Assembly (NCBI RefSeq): GCF_001894745.1
Contig: NZ_BBYF01000016.1
Coordinates: 62,001 to 126,000 of the forward strand
DNA length: 64,000 bases
Direction: 5' to 3'
Source: Paenibacillus sp. NAIST15-1
GTDB lineage: Bacteria > Bacillota > Bacilli > Paenibacillales > Paenibacillaceae
Shown here: positions 26,801 to 34,242 of the stretch, piece by piece
Layout: the number at the start of each line of letters is the position of its first letter
How positions within the stretch are numbered: the stretch's first letter is position 1
The notes under the pieces: model-generated
What the model was told of the DNA's origin: nothing
The model's database searches: none
The model's input: only the letters and a program-made list of their open reading frames with translations
Translations under genes and position numbers: made by a program

Positions 26801-26825
26801 CTTAAGGCGGCATGTCATGGAGTAA
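23799..26825 (+). CDS. SNF2-family DNA translocase/helicase (YwqA-like)
   Basis: 1008 aa. The N-terminal 480 residues are an SNF2 helicase-associated region (PF12419-like) with DVNLSEAEFRQLIEQDRRLVQLHGQWIQL. The RecA-like lobes follow: motif I DDMGLGKTIQ (about 553-562), motif II DEAQNIKN (about 654-661), motif III ALTGTPMENHLTELWSIF, motif V SLKAGGTGLNLTAANHV and motif VI QASDRAYRIGQTRNVQVYK. All core motifs are intact, so ATP-driven translocation on duplex DNA is expected. It is coupled to the SWIM protein by a 4-nt overlap. A SRAP-like gene and a RecB-like nuclease gene follow. Confidence 0.94.
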   Translation: MIEQSPWNVECLRRSDGTFLVFHSGMRRDVRTLKHLLFGWHAPSFYGTMLPVEGEGRIEGIVVTAAEMLEVIAMTPHVGWTELKSGDSFRILSETAKLYMALLQEGRYEPSYDKWKAGAFGWELLLSESEQKQQRELLHQAQQIEHPELVHWFDVLMTELLTDNQERDSLRAAALRARPELEELRIPLQSSQWTGEQDWLEMIGWTRDETPFRVVLRIDEPEQERMPWALRILLQDKMDPNALIGCVLSEYRIDGEIRSQVKAAAGDFPEEWKPFLQERLIRDIGKVLQIAPWLEDSGVSRKLLLEQPERTSMHETETGLKTKQEDQEDTENRSLRLKTKLSEEDAWRFLAEGSLQLAEAGFRVIVPAWWQRVRQMRTRLKARVPSSAGSFSASAMGLNQMIQFDWRLAVGDVNLSEAEFRQLIEQDRRLVQLHGQWIQLNPDDVKEIRRLMKQVDGGGMTFGEVLEHHMAMERKRLEEGLLDEDIERDNSLQLELELNEQLQHWLGMLQHHESIPPSKLPVGLQGTLRKYQADGYSWLMFLRQFGLGACLADDMGLGKTIQWIAYVLRVKEMEPASGASLLICPTSLIGNWQRELERFAPDVRVYLHYGADRIRDERFAEEIRMADVVITTYTLALMDRELLWPIMWNSLCLDEAQNIKNPYAKQSAAIRKLRAKHRIALTGTPMENHLTELWSIFDFVNPGYLGTLAQFRRTYVNPIERGRDAEWTKLVQRLVQPFLLRRLKRDPEIQLDLPDKNESKVYVPLTAEQASVYEQTLQTLFDDLDRLDPMERRGRVLTALTKLKQVCNHPSLVLRDRVSGRDSARSGKLTRLLEMLDELQSTGERSLIFTQYAETGKLLQEVLERNMRETVPFLHGSVPKAERDRMVQRFQDESLPAEERPRIFILSLKAGGTGLNLTAANHVFHYDRWWNPAVENQASDRAYRIGQTRNVQVYKLIALGTLEERIDDMIEQKQTLNEQVIGGGEKWITELSPTELRDLFALRRHVME

Positions 26826-26913
26826 GGGATTTGTCCTCATTCCTTTGCGCGGAGTTGTCTGCATAATTTTTCTAATTATACAGACAATAATGTCCATGAG
26901 GAGGATGATGGAC

Positions 26914-27588
26914 ATGTGCAGGAGACTTTCGATTTCCGCTGATCTATCAGAGATTGAACGGGCATTTGGCATTGAGCAGGTGCTCTACCCCTATCAACGG
27001 CGCTTCAACATTAGTCCGACGCAGACGGTGCCGGCTATTAGGGAGCTTGAGGGTAGACGTGTGTTGGATGAATACCGGTGGGGGATGGTACCCTTCTGGG
27101 GCAAGGATTCACTGAATGCTGATATTTATTCCATTCATACGAATTCAGCATACTGGAAGCTGACAGAGCGACAGCGGTGCATCATTCCGTGCAGCGGGCT
27201 CTATTATTGGCGGCAGGAAGGCAAAAAGAGTTACCCCGTTCATGTGGTGCTTCGCAAGCAAGGGATCTTCGGCGTAGCGGGATTGTACGAAGTATGGCGC
27301 GACGCACAAGGGAGAGTGCAGCAGACTTGTACGCTGCTAATGGCGCGTTCCAATGAGCTAATTGCGGAATTCGAGACACGTATGCCAGCTATATTGGATC
27401 CAGAGGAGGCCGATGCGTGGCTTCGCCCAGTCTCGATTGAGATTGAGGCGCTTGCCAGACAACTGAGGCCCTATGCTTCGGAACGGATGAGACTATACCC
27501 GGTAACTTCGCTGATTGAGAATGAGCAATATGATCATTTGGACTGCATTCAGGAATTGGATGTAAGGCTTGGCCGAGTTAAGGCCTGA
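26914..27588 (+). CDS. SRAP-domain protein (YedK/HMCES-like) with altered catalytic residues
   Basis: 224 aa. The SRAP family protects abasic sites in single-stranded DNA by linking Cys2 to the sugar. Here Met1-Cys2 is kept (MCRRLS), as are FNISPTQTVPAI, YRWGMVPFW, CIIPCSGLYYW and ETRMPAIL. The Glu of the usual G-(F/Y)-Y-E-W motif is Tyr98 here (GLYYW), and the His of the usual H-x-R-M-P motif is Glu154 (ETRMP). The NARxET motif is not recognisable. The start at 26914, after GAGGAGG, is set by the need for Cys2; longer in-frame starts would bury it. It may bind DNA without normal crosslink chemistry. It lies 88 nt after the SNF2 gene. Confidence 0.83.
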   Translation: MCRRLSISADLSEIERAFGIEQVLYPYQRRFNISPTQTVPAIRELEGRRVLDEYRWGMVPFWGKDSLNADIYSIHTNSAYWKLTERQRCIIPCSGLYYWRQEGKKSYPVHVVLRKQGIFGVAGLYEVWRDAQGRVQQTCTLLMARSNELIAEFETRMPAILDPEEADAWLRPVSIEIEALARQLRPYASERMRLYPVTSLIENEQYDHLDCIQELDVRLGRVKA

Positions 27589-27675
27589 CAGCAGGGGGAA
27601 ATAGGGTGTCTGCTGACGGTTCAGGATGCAGATGAACAATATCGCAAGAAACAACAAGGAACAATGCTCTTTGTG

Positions 27676-27711
27676 CAGCCTTGACTCGAACAATCGGGTC
27701 GAGGCTGTTTT
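27676..27711 (+). terminator. terminator after the SRAP gene
   Basis: A 14-bp stem with two G-U pairs (27676-27689 and 27694-27707), loop ACAA, then TTTT. It separates the SWIM-SNF2-SRAP genes from the nuclease gene. Confidence 0.8.
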
Positions 27712-27782
27712 GCTGTACTGCACTTATGGTCAAGTGGTTGCAGCTTGACATAGAGATACAGCAGGTATAGGATAACTTCTCC

Positions 27783-27810
27783 CTTTTATGTATGGTGAGC
27801 ATGCTATAAT
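27783..27810 (+). promoter_or_regulatory. promoter of the RecB-like nuclease gene (extended -10)
   Basis: TGCTATAAT at 27802-27810 is an extended -10 with a consensus hexamer; a weak CTTTTA lies 16 nt upstream. About 50 nt before the ATG at 27862. Confidence 0.6.
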
Positions 27811-27861
27811 AGCTTTTACAACTGAAGTTCGGTGAGTGAATTGGGGAGAGGGGAGATTTCC

Positions 27862-28800
27862 ATGCAGCGTAAGCCTTACCCGGAATGGTCATGGTCGCCG
27901 TCGCGTCATGTGCTGTTCGAAGAGTGCAGACGCAAGTATTTCTATCATTATTATGCCTCGCACAATGGATGGTTTCGAGATGCGCAGCCATTGGCAAGGC
28001 AGGCCTATCAGCTGAAGCAAATGACCAACCTGCATCTTGTATTCGGAGATGCGATGCATAAGATGGCAGAGGCTGCATTGATGCAGATGAACCAATCCAG
28101 TCGGGTGATGGACGCTGAGGACATCGTTCGGCGAGTACGAAACTTGTTGAATCAGGCGTATACGGACTCGCTTGACGTGGAGGCATGGAGAGAACTTCCG
28201 AAGCAGCGCACAATGCTGCATGAAATGTACTATGGCAAACAACTGCCAGCCCGTACCATTGAAACGATTAAGGCTCGGATCCCGATACTGGCCGACCGTT
28301 TTCTGAACAGTCTCAGTGTGCAGCATTTTAGAGAAGATTCGGGTGTCCAGCTTATGGAACTGGAACGCTTAAATACAATATTGTTAGCAGATACGAAAGT
28401 ATATGTGAAGCTGGATGTCATGTTCCGTCAGGATGATCAGTACATTATTGTAGATTGGAAGACGGGGCAGGAGGATGAGCGCAATAAGACGCAGCTGCGC
28501 CTGTATGGATTATATGTGCACCGGGTGTACGGGGTTCCCTATGAGAAGCTTGATATTCGTACAGAGTATCTACTCAGCGGCAGCTGTGTAGAAGATCATG
28601 TACATGAGGAAGAGATGGAAGAGTTAGAGCGCCACGTCATAGATAGCATGCTGCTCATGCGTGACTACTTGGAGGAGCCGCTCCGCAATCAGCCGTTCTC
28701 GATTGAAGCATTCGAGCCGACCGAAGAGACTAGACGTTGTTGTCGTTGCCCTTTCTTGGAGATATGCGAATACGGGAACCGAAATGAGGCCGTATCGTAG
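27862..28800 (+). CDS. PD-(D/E)XK nuclease (RecB/Cas4-like) with probable Fe-S cluster
   Basis: 312 aa. The N-terminal WSPSRHVLFEECRRKYFYHYY is typical of RecB-like nucleases and carries Cys22. The nuclease core shows VFGDAMHKMAE (His motif), KLDVMFR and YIIVDWKTG with Asp198 and Lys200, then QLRLYGLYVHRVY (the Q-x3-Y motif). Near the C-terminus RRCCRCPFLEICEY supplies the further cysteines of an AddB/Cas4-type 4Fe-4S cluster. A single-strand or end-processing nuclease acting in repair is the simplest reading. The ATG at 27862 follows GAGGGGAG. It has its own promoter and terminator. Confidence 0.88.
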   Translation: MQRKPYPEWSWSPSRHVLFEECRRKYFYHYYASHNGWFRDAQPLARQAYQLKQMTNLHLVFGDAMHKMAEAALMQMNQSSRVMDAEDIVRRVRNLLNQAYTDSLDVEAWRELPKQRTMLHEMYYGKQLPARTIETIKARIPILADRFLNSLSVQHFREDSGVQLMELERLNTILLADTKVYVKLDVMFRQDDQYIIVDWKTGQEDERNKTQLRLYGLYVHRVYGVPYEKLDIRTEYLLSGSCVEDHVHEEEMEELERHVIDSMLLMRDYLEEPLRNQPFSIEAFEPTEETRRCCRCPFLEICEYGNRNEAVS

Positions 28801-28812
28801 CCATATGAATAT

Positions 28813-28865
28813 AGACGCTTCCATCTCCACCAGTATAGTGGTTTTGGAAGCGTCTTTGCATTTTT
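28813..28865 (+). terminator. terminator after the nuclease gene
   Basis: Perfect 10-bp stem AGACGCTTCC / GGAAGCGTCT (28813-28822 and 28846-28855), 23-nt loop, then a T-rich tail (TTGCATTTTTT). Confidence 0.75.
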
Positions 28866-28971
28866 TGTGGAAGACGGACCTGTTTGCTACTGACGAATAC
28901 GAATTGGGGCAGTCTGTGAGAGGGTTGAGGCTAGGTAGGAGCGTATTTTGGCAGAACATTAAAATAATCGT

Positions 28972-29000
28972 TTGAATTTATGAATGGAACTGTGTATACT
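28972..29000 (+). promoter_or_regulatory. sigma-A promoter of the cadC-cadA operon
   Basis: TTGAAT (28972-28977), 17-nt spacer, TATACT (28995-29000). The inverted repeat at 29017-29032 lies about 10-25 nt after the predicted start. Confidence 0.7.
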
Positions 29001-29016
29001 ACAACTACAGAAACAT

Positions 29017-29032
29017 TCAAACATTCGTTTGA
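29017..29032. promoter_or_regulatory. candidate CadC/ArsR operator
   Basis: TCAAACATTCGTTTGA is a perfect 6-4-6 inverted repeat. It matches the style of CadC operators (TCAAA / TTTGA arms) and sits just downstream of the promoter. A related half-site GTTTGAAT overlaps the -35 region (28970-28977). Confidence 0.7.
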
Positions 29033-29145
29033 TTATTGTAATGATTACGATTAAGCAGATAAAGCACCTTCAATGCAATCATTCGGAATTAACGTGCTTA
29101 ATCTTCAAGGAAATTAACAACAATATAGGTAATGAGGTGAATGCA

Positions 29146-29586
29146 ATGGTTGCACAACGTTCAACGGAAGATCTGGAGAACATTCAATCGCATACGCTCG
29201 ATAAAGAAGATGTATGTGAAATTGTATGTTATGACGCTGTTAAAATTAATGCTTTAAAGGGTCGGGTTGAAGACAACGAGGTACAGGGCATGGCTCAAAT
29301 GTTCAAGGCGTTATCTGATCCGACACGGATGAAAATGGCATGCTTGCTGGATGAAGGGGAAGAGTTGTGCGTATGCGACATGGCGATATTGACAGGCCAA
29401 TCGATTGCGACAACTTCACATCACTTGCGAGTGATGAAGAATCTAGGCATCGCGAAATCACGCAAGGATGGTAAAAATGTGTTTTACACCTTGAGTGACC
29501 ATCATATTCGGTTGCTCGTTCGAATGACACTAGAACACTTGAGAGAGGAGCATTGTCATGACGACGCGGAGCACAGAAAAGGCTGA
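29146..29586 (+). CDS. cadC: CadC-type ArsR/SmtB metal-responsive repressor
   Basis: 146 aa winged-helix repressor that leaves its operator on binding Cd/Pb/Zn. All four thiolate ligands of the alpha3N site are present: Cys24 and Cys28 in EDVCEIVCYD, and Cys75 and Cys77 in ELCVCD. Their spacing (4, 47, 2) is identical to that of Staphylococcus aureus CadC (7, 11, 58, 60). The recognition helix is SIATTSHHLRVMKNLG. The ATG at 29146 follows GAGGTG; the frame is open upstream through the promoter but has no other ribosome site. The 3' end overlaps the ATPase gene by 29 nt. Confidence 0.92.
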   Translation: MVAQRSTEDLENIQSHTLDKEDVCEIVCYDAVKINALKGRVEDNEVQGMAQMFKALSDPTRMKMACLLDEGEELCVCDMAILTGQSIATTSHHLRVMKNLGIAKSRKDGKNVFYTLSDHHIRLLVRMTLEHLREEHCHDDAEHRKG

Positions 29587-31879
29587 TGAACGAATTGCAT
29601 ATCGGGTGCAGGGATTGTCGTGCGGCAACTGCGCTAGGGAAATGGAAGGCGAGATTCGCCGGTTGAAGCATGGCGAGGATGCCACATTAAGCTATAACAG
29701 CGGTACACTCAAGATGAGCAAGGACATTGATGTGGCTGCCGTAAAACGGATATTGCGTACAGATGGCGCCAAGCTGGTCGAATCAGGCGGAGGAGCTGCC
29801 GCAAGCGCTGCAAGTGCTCCAGTCCAAGGTCACATACAATGCGCTTGTGACGGTCATGACCATGAGCATTCCCACGAGGGGCATAGCCATGCAGGACATT
29901 CGCACAGTCATTCCCATAGCCACTCAGGTGGCAAGGCGCATCAACATGACCATGGGCATGACCACGGAGCCGAGGGTCATGGACACGATCACAGTCATGG
30001 GGATATGAATCGAATGAAGTTGCTGCTGGGCATCTCAGGCTTGCTCTATGTTGCAACATTTATTTTAGATAGCTCGCTGCCAAGCGGCGTGCTGATAGGC
30101 ATGTATCTGCTCGCGATGCTGCTTAGTGGATATGGCACCTTCATGAAGGGACTTCGCAATCTGCTGCGGCTGCGCTTCAATATGGACACTTTAATGACCG
30201 TGGCGCTTACCGGGGCAGTCGTTATCGGAGAATGGAAGGAAGCAACACTCGTTGCCATCTTGTTCGGATTGAATGAGATGCTGGAAGGCTACGGCATGGA
30301 GCGTGCTCGCCAGTCAATGGAAGCTCTGCTGGCGGTAGCTCCGAAGCAGGCAACTGTACTCCGCGAGGGGCAAAGTATTACCATTCCGATTGAACAGCTC
30401 GTTGCAGGAGACATTGTACTCGTTCGGCCGGGTGAGAAAATTCCTTCAGACGGTACGGTCGTTGAGGGGAACAGCGCTGTAAACGAAGCAGCCATCACTG
30501 GTGAATCGCTGCCGGTAGCCAAAGCGGCTAACGATGTTGTGTTCGGGGGCAGTGTGAACACGGACGGCATTTTGAAGGTTCGTATTGATAAAGCCTATGA
30601 AGATTCCTCATTGGCGAAGATTCTGCATCTTGTGCAGGAAGCTCAGGATACGAAGACGCCAACAGAGTTGTTCATCGATCGATTCGCTCGTATCTATACG
30701 CCAATTATCATGATTATTGCAGCACTAGTAATGCTTGTGCCTCCTCTTCTTATGGGTGGAGAGTGGTATAAATGGTTCTATCAAGGGCTTGCTGTTCTTA
30801 TCGTCGGATGTCCATGTGCACTTATTCTTTCATCGCCAATTGCAATCGTCAGCGGAATTACACGCAACGCTCGCAACGGAATTCTGATCAAGGGCGGCGT
30901 CCATTTGGAGCAGCTCGGCAAGATTGAAGCACTGGCTTTTGACAAGACGGGTACGTTGACGAAGGGAGAACCTGCTGTACAAGATGAGGCAATTTATGAT
31001 GAAGAACGCTTCTACCGCGTAGCTGGTTCTATAGAACAGGCTTCTCTTCATCCACTTGCGAAAGCTGTTATGCGTCATCTGGAGGCCAAGGGACGCACTT
31101 CCTTCGAAGAACCTACGCATAGTGAGACCATACCGGGAGAAGGCATACGGGCTGAAATCAACGGTGCTGTATACTGGGTAGGCAGCGAACGCGTCATTGA
31201 TAAGCTGCAAGGCGGTTCTGCTGATCGCGTACAGCAGGCGCGAGAGGCTGCAGAGCAGATGAAATCACGTGGATTAACCTTGGTAGTGGTTGTGTCTGAA
31301 CAAGATGGTGAGCCGCTGGGTGTGTTCGGATTGGCCGATGAGATTCGTGAAGAGAGTAAACGGACGATAGCAGCACTGCACGCAGCTGGGGTGAAGCATA
31401 CGGTCATGCTGACTGGCGACCACGCTCAATCTGCGGAGCAAGTAGCGAAGAACGTAGGCGTGACAGACTGGTATGCGCAATTGTTGCCACAACAGAAGGT
31501 CGACAAGATTAAGGAGCTTGGCAAGAAGTATCCGGTCGCCATGGTGGGTGACGGCATTAACGATGCACCTGCACTTGCTTCGGCTAGTCTAGGTATTGCG
31601 ATGGGCAAAGGAACGGACAGTGCCGTTGAGACGGCAGATATCGTCCTGATGCAAGATCATCTTGGCAAGCTGCCAAGCGCCATTCGAATTTCGCATAAGG
31701 TCAACCGTATCGTACGCTGGAATATCGGACTTGCGCTGGGACTGAAGATCATTGCCCTGCTGCTTACGATTCCAGGTTGGCTGACACTTTGGATTGCCAT
31801 CCTTTCTGATATGGGAGCAACCATTGTTGTTACCTTGCTCGGTATGACGGTACTCCTTGGACGAGATCATGAGGAATAA
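29558..31879 (+). CDS. cadA: heavy-metal-exporting P1B-type ATPase (Cd/Zn/Pb, CadA-like)
   Basis: 773 aa membrane pump that exports toxic divalent metals. It has one N-terminal HMA domain (about 12-75) with Cys22-x2-Cys25. A His/Asp-rich linker follows (about 95-148, repeated His-Ser and His-Asp-His). The membrane CPC motif is Cys418-Pro-Cys420. The phosphorylated Asp462 is in DKTGTLTKGE. Other motifs are TGES, an HP dipeptide in SLHPLAKAV and GDGINDAPAL. CadC-type control points to Cd/Zn/Pb. The HMA metal motif is GLSCGNC, not the DCxxC common in CadA. ATG at 29558 after GAGAGAGGAG, overlapping cadC. Confidence 0.93.
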   Translation: MTTRSTEKADERIAYRVQGLSCGNCAREMEGEIRRLKHGEDATLSYNSGTLKMSKDIDVAAVKRILRTDGAKLVESGGGAAASAASAPVQGHIQCACDGHDHEHSHEGHSHAGHSHSHSHSHSGGKAHQHDHGHDHGAEGHGHDHSHGDMNRMKLLLGISGLLYVATFILDSSLPSGVLIGMYLLAMLLSGYGTFMKGLRNLLRLRFNMDTLMTVALTGAVVIGEWKEATLVAILFGLNEMLEGYGMERARQSMEALLAVAPKQATVLREGQSITIPIEQLVAGDIVLVRPGEKIPSDGTVVEGNSAVNEAAITGESLPVAKAANDVVFGGSVNTDGILKVRIDKAYEDSSLAKILHLVQEAQDTKTPTELFIDRFARIYTPIIMIIAALVMLVPPLLMGGEWYKWFYQGLAVLIVGCPCALILSSPIAIVSGITRNARNGILIKGGVHLEQLGKIEALAFDKTGTLTKGEPAVQDEAIYDEERFYRVAGSIEQASLHPLAKAVMRHLEAKGRTSFEEPTHSETIPGEGIRAEINGAVYWVGSERVIDKLQGGSADRVQQAREAAEQMKSRGLTLVVVVSEQDGEPLGVFGLADEIREESKRTIAALHAAGVKHTVMLTGDHAQSAEQVAKNVGVTDWYAQLLPQQKVDKIKELGKKYPVAMVGDGINDAPALASASLGIAMGKGTDSAVETADIVLMQDHLGKLPSAIRISHKVNRIVRWNIGLALGLKIIALLLTIPGWLTLWIAILSDMGATIVVTLLGMTVLLGRDHEE

Positions 31880-31937
31880 CGTGAGAACGTAAGAGATTGT
31901 CTCTATTGGGAAAAAGTAATCACCAGAAACCGCATAT

Positions 31938-31979
31938 ACCGCCTGTCTTCTCCATTTTCGGAGGGGCAGGCGGTTTTTG
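31938..31979 (+). terminator. terminator of cadC-cadA
   Basis: Stem ACCGCCTG / CAGGCGGT (31938-31945 and 31967-31974) with an inner CTCC / GGAG stem, then TTTTTGT. Confidence 0.8.
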
Positions 31980-32004
31980 TAATTGAGGTTCTCTCTTACA
32001 AGCT

Positions 32005-32553
32005 TCAGGATGCGCGTGAAGCGAAATTTTTCTCAAATAGAAGATAGTTGTTGTCGGTTCTTCCTTGGTACACAAAGCCTGCCCCTCGATAGAATGATTC
32101 CAGTGCGGCAACACCAGCAAGGCAGTCGAGCCGGATGTTGTGCTTGTCTGGGAAATCAATACCGCTCTCGACCCAGGCCAATATGTCACGTCCGATCCCT
32201 TGACCCGCATAATGGCGGTTCACAGCCAGTCGGTGCACATATACAGCATCCTCCAATGAATCATTCCCCCACAGCATACGATCCCAAGGACTTGGCGTTG
32301 TTAACAGCATCACCATACCAGCAAGCTGCTCTTCCTGTTTAAACAGGAAGACATCGCCGTTCAAAATTGCGTTTGCAGTCTGGTGAGAGTCTTGTCCCTC
32401 AAGCAATGGATTCCATTGCGTAGAGCCTTGTTCGTGAAGCCATCGTGCAGTATTATGCAGCAGCGCCATTACGTCCTCCGTGTCAGCTGGAAGTGCGCGA
32501 ACAACGCGGAGCCCGTTAGGCAATGACTGATTTTGAATCAATCCTTCATTCAC
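32005..32553 (-). CDS. GNAT-family N-acetyltransferase
   Basis: 182 aa, a single GNAT fold using acetyl-CoA. Motif A is clear in VHRLAVNRHYAGQGIGRDIL (the Q-x-x-G-x-G acetyl-CoA pyrophosphate loop is GQGIGR). The later LDCLAGVAALESFYRGAGF matches motif B (N/A-x-x-A-x-x-F-Y-x-x-x-G-F). The substrate is unknown. It is convergent with cadA and not in an operon. Upstream, 32554-32758 contains no gene. Confidence 0.87.
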   Translation of the reverse strand: MNEGLIQNQSLPNGLRVVRALPADTEDVMALLHNTARWLHEQGSTQWNPLLEGQDSHQTANAILNGDVFLFKQEEQLAGMVMLLTTPSPWDRMLWGNDSLEDAVYVHRLAVNRHYAGQGIGRDILAWVESGIDFPDKHNIRLDCLAGVAALESFYRGAGFVYQGRTDNNYLLFEKNFASRAS

Positions 32554-32758
32554 AACAATACCCCTCCATTTTTACGCCCTATGTCCATAATAGTTATTCG
32601 TGCTAAGGCGGTAATTATATTGAAGCTATTGTATCGCATCCACCTCGATTTTTGCACTGCTGATCCGGAACACGGAAGCAGAAGCATTTCTAGAGTAAGA
32701 ATGGGATCAGTCGGGCATCCTTACAAGATATGGATGGAGCAACTGGAGGTATATGTTC

Positions 32759-34081
32759 ATGAATGAGGCATGGATGCCAGCACGGCAGATGAATAACAGG
32801 GATACAAGACAGAATAGGGATGCTGTGATGGCTGCGCAGAATGGGAGCATGGGAAATCGAAAATATGTCATGCGAGCGATATGCTGGGGAGTACTATTCT
32901 CATGCTTGCTGCTAGCAGGATGTGGATCTACGATGACCGTCTCCTCGGGGGAAGCAGCGTTTTATGCTGGAGAGCCATTGGTTAGTGAACAGGCAGTGCA
33001 TTCCCCTTGGATCGCAACGAAAAATATGACCCGAATCAATACCGATGATCATGTGAAGGCAGCTGTCACCATATCTCGTACAGTATGGCCTGGGCACATC
33101 GATGAGCAGCGACCGAATGGTGTCGTGCTCGTGCCTGATGAGCAGTGGGCGACTGCGATGGCTGCGGCTGATTTGATTCATTTCCCGAACAATGGCCCTC
33201 TTCTCTATATCAAGACAGATCGATTGCCAGAAGAGACACGAGCAGAATTGCTGCGCTTGAAGCCTAAGGGAGCTCCTGATAATAGAGGGGTTCAAGTTAT
33301 CGTTGTAGGCAAGGTAGATGGGGCAGTTATAAATGAAGTCAAGAAGCTCGGATTCAAGATGGATGTTATTGCTGGGGATAAGCCGGCAGAAGTGGCAGCA
33401 GCGATTGATGAGTATTATGCTAGAGTGAGCAAGGAGCGGCCGATGTCGGTAATAATCGTCTCCTCAGATGAACCGGCTTATGCACTGCCTGCGGTCAATT
33501 GGATTGCACATATGCAGGAGCCTGTCTTGTATGTGAATAAGCAGGGAATTCCACAGGCTACGGCTGATGCGCTTGCCAAGCGCCGCAAGAAGGCGGTTAT
33601 GTATATTCTTGGCTCGGAGAACATTATTCCACGGGAAGTGACCGATGAACTTGCGGTGTTCGGAAGGGTAGAGCGGATTGCTGCTGCGACGCCAGTTGAG
33701 CAGGCGATTGCCTTTGCTCAGTATAAGGACAAGAAAACAGGGTTCGGGTGGGGAATAACCACACCAGGCCACAATTTCTCCTTCGTGAAGGAAGGAAATG
33801 AGTGGCTGGCGATCGCACAAGCCCCTCTTGCGCATCTGGGCAAACATGCCCCGCTGCTCTGGGTACAGCGGGATCAGGTGCCAATGGCGGTGTATGACTA
33901 TGTGCAGTCGATCAGACCCTATTACGAGCATAGTCCAGTAGAAGGGCCATATAATGCAGCCTGGTTAACAGGAGCGGAAATGTCCGTTGTCCCACGAATT
34001 CAAAGTGAGCTGGATGCTTTGCTCGAAATTCAAGCGAGGAGCGGGGCAGGACACGGATCTACGCATCATCACAGTTCGTGA
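32759..34081 (+). CDS. lipoprotein with cell-wall-binding repeat 2 (CWB2)-like domain
   Basis: 440 aa. After a long charged N-terminus of about 35 residues comes a hydrophobic signal ending in the lipobox LLLAGC, so the mature protein should be attached to the outer face of the membrane. The body resembles CWB2 repeats: MTRINTDDHVKAAVTISRTVWP, VVLVPDEQWATAMAAADLIHFPNNGPLLY and SVIIVSSDEPAYALPAVNWIAHMQEPVLYV. These repeats bind anionic cell-wall polymers in clostridia. The C-terminus ends in GHGSTHHHSS. The ATG at 32759 lies 9 nt after GGAGG; the ATG at 32753 is too close. Single gene. Confidence 0.78.
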   Translation: MNEAWMPARQMNNRDTRQNRDAVMAAQNGSMGNRKYVMRAICWGVLFSCLLLAGCGSTMTVSSGEAAFYAGEPLVSEQAVHSPWIATKNMTRINTDDHVKAAVTISRTVWPGHIDEQRPNGVVLVPDEQWATAMAAADLIHFPNNGPLLYIKTDRLPEETRAELLRLKPKGAPDNRGVQVIVVGKVDGAVINEVKKLGFKMDVIAGDKPAEVAAAIDEYYARVSKERPMSVIIVSSDEPAYALPAVNWIAHMQEPVLYVNKQGIPQATADALAKRRKKAVMYILGSENIIPREVTDELAVFGRVERIAAATPVEQAIAFAQYKDKKTGFGWGITTPGHNFSFVKEGNEWLAIAQAPLAHLGKHAPLLWVQRDQVPMAVYDYVQSIRPYYEHSPVEGPYNAAWLTGAEMSVVPRIQSELDALLEIQARSGAGHGSTHHHSS

Positions 34082-34101
34082 TTCAGAATAACGCAGCATG
34101 T

Positions 34102-34142
34102 AAGCTTCCTTCCCCGAAGCTGATTGTTTCGGAAGGAAGCTT
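34102..34142. terminator. strong hairpin between convergent genes
   Basis: AAGCTTCCTTCC / GGAAGGAAGCTT arms plus a further CGAA / TTCG pair around an 8-10 nt loop. The T run after it is short (TTGTTAC). It probably ends the lipoprotein transcript and also serves the convergent methyltransferase gene. Confidence 0.6.
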
Positions 34143-34242
34143 GTTACATACGGAACGTTAACTGGATAACGTGCAGGTACACGTTGACATGCTATTCAAG
34201 GAGGTTGTTATCTTGCCCTCAGTTGTAACATGCTGGGTGATT

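Noticed and set aside
29860..30003. Short repeated CAT/CAC-rich units that look like a DNA repeat or CRISPR-like array
   Set aside because: They encode the His/Asp-rich linker of the P-type ATPase; units are irregular and in frame, with no spacers.
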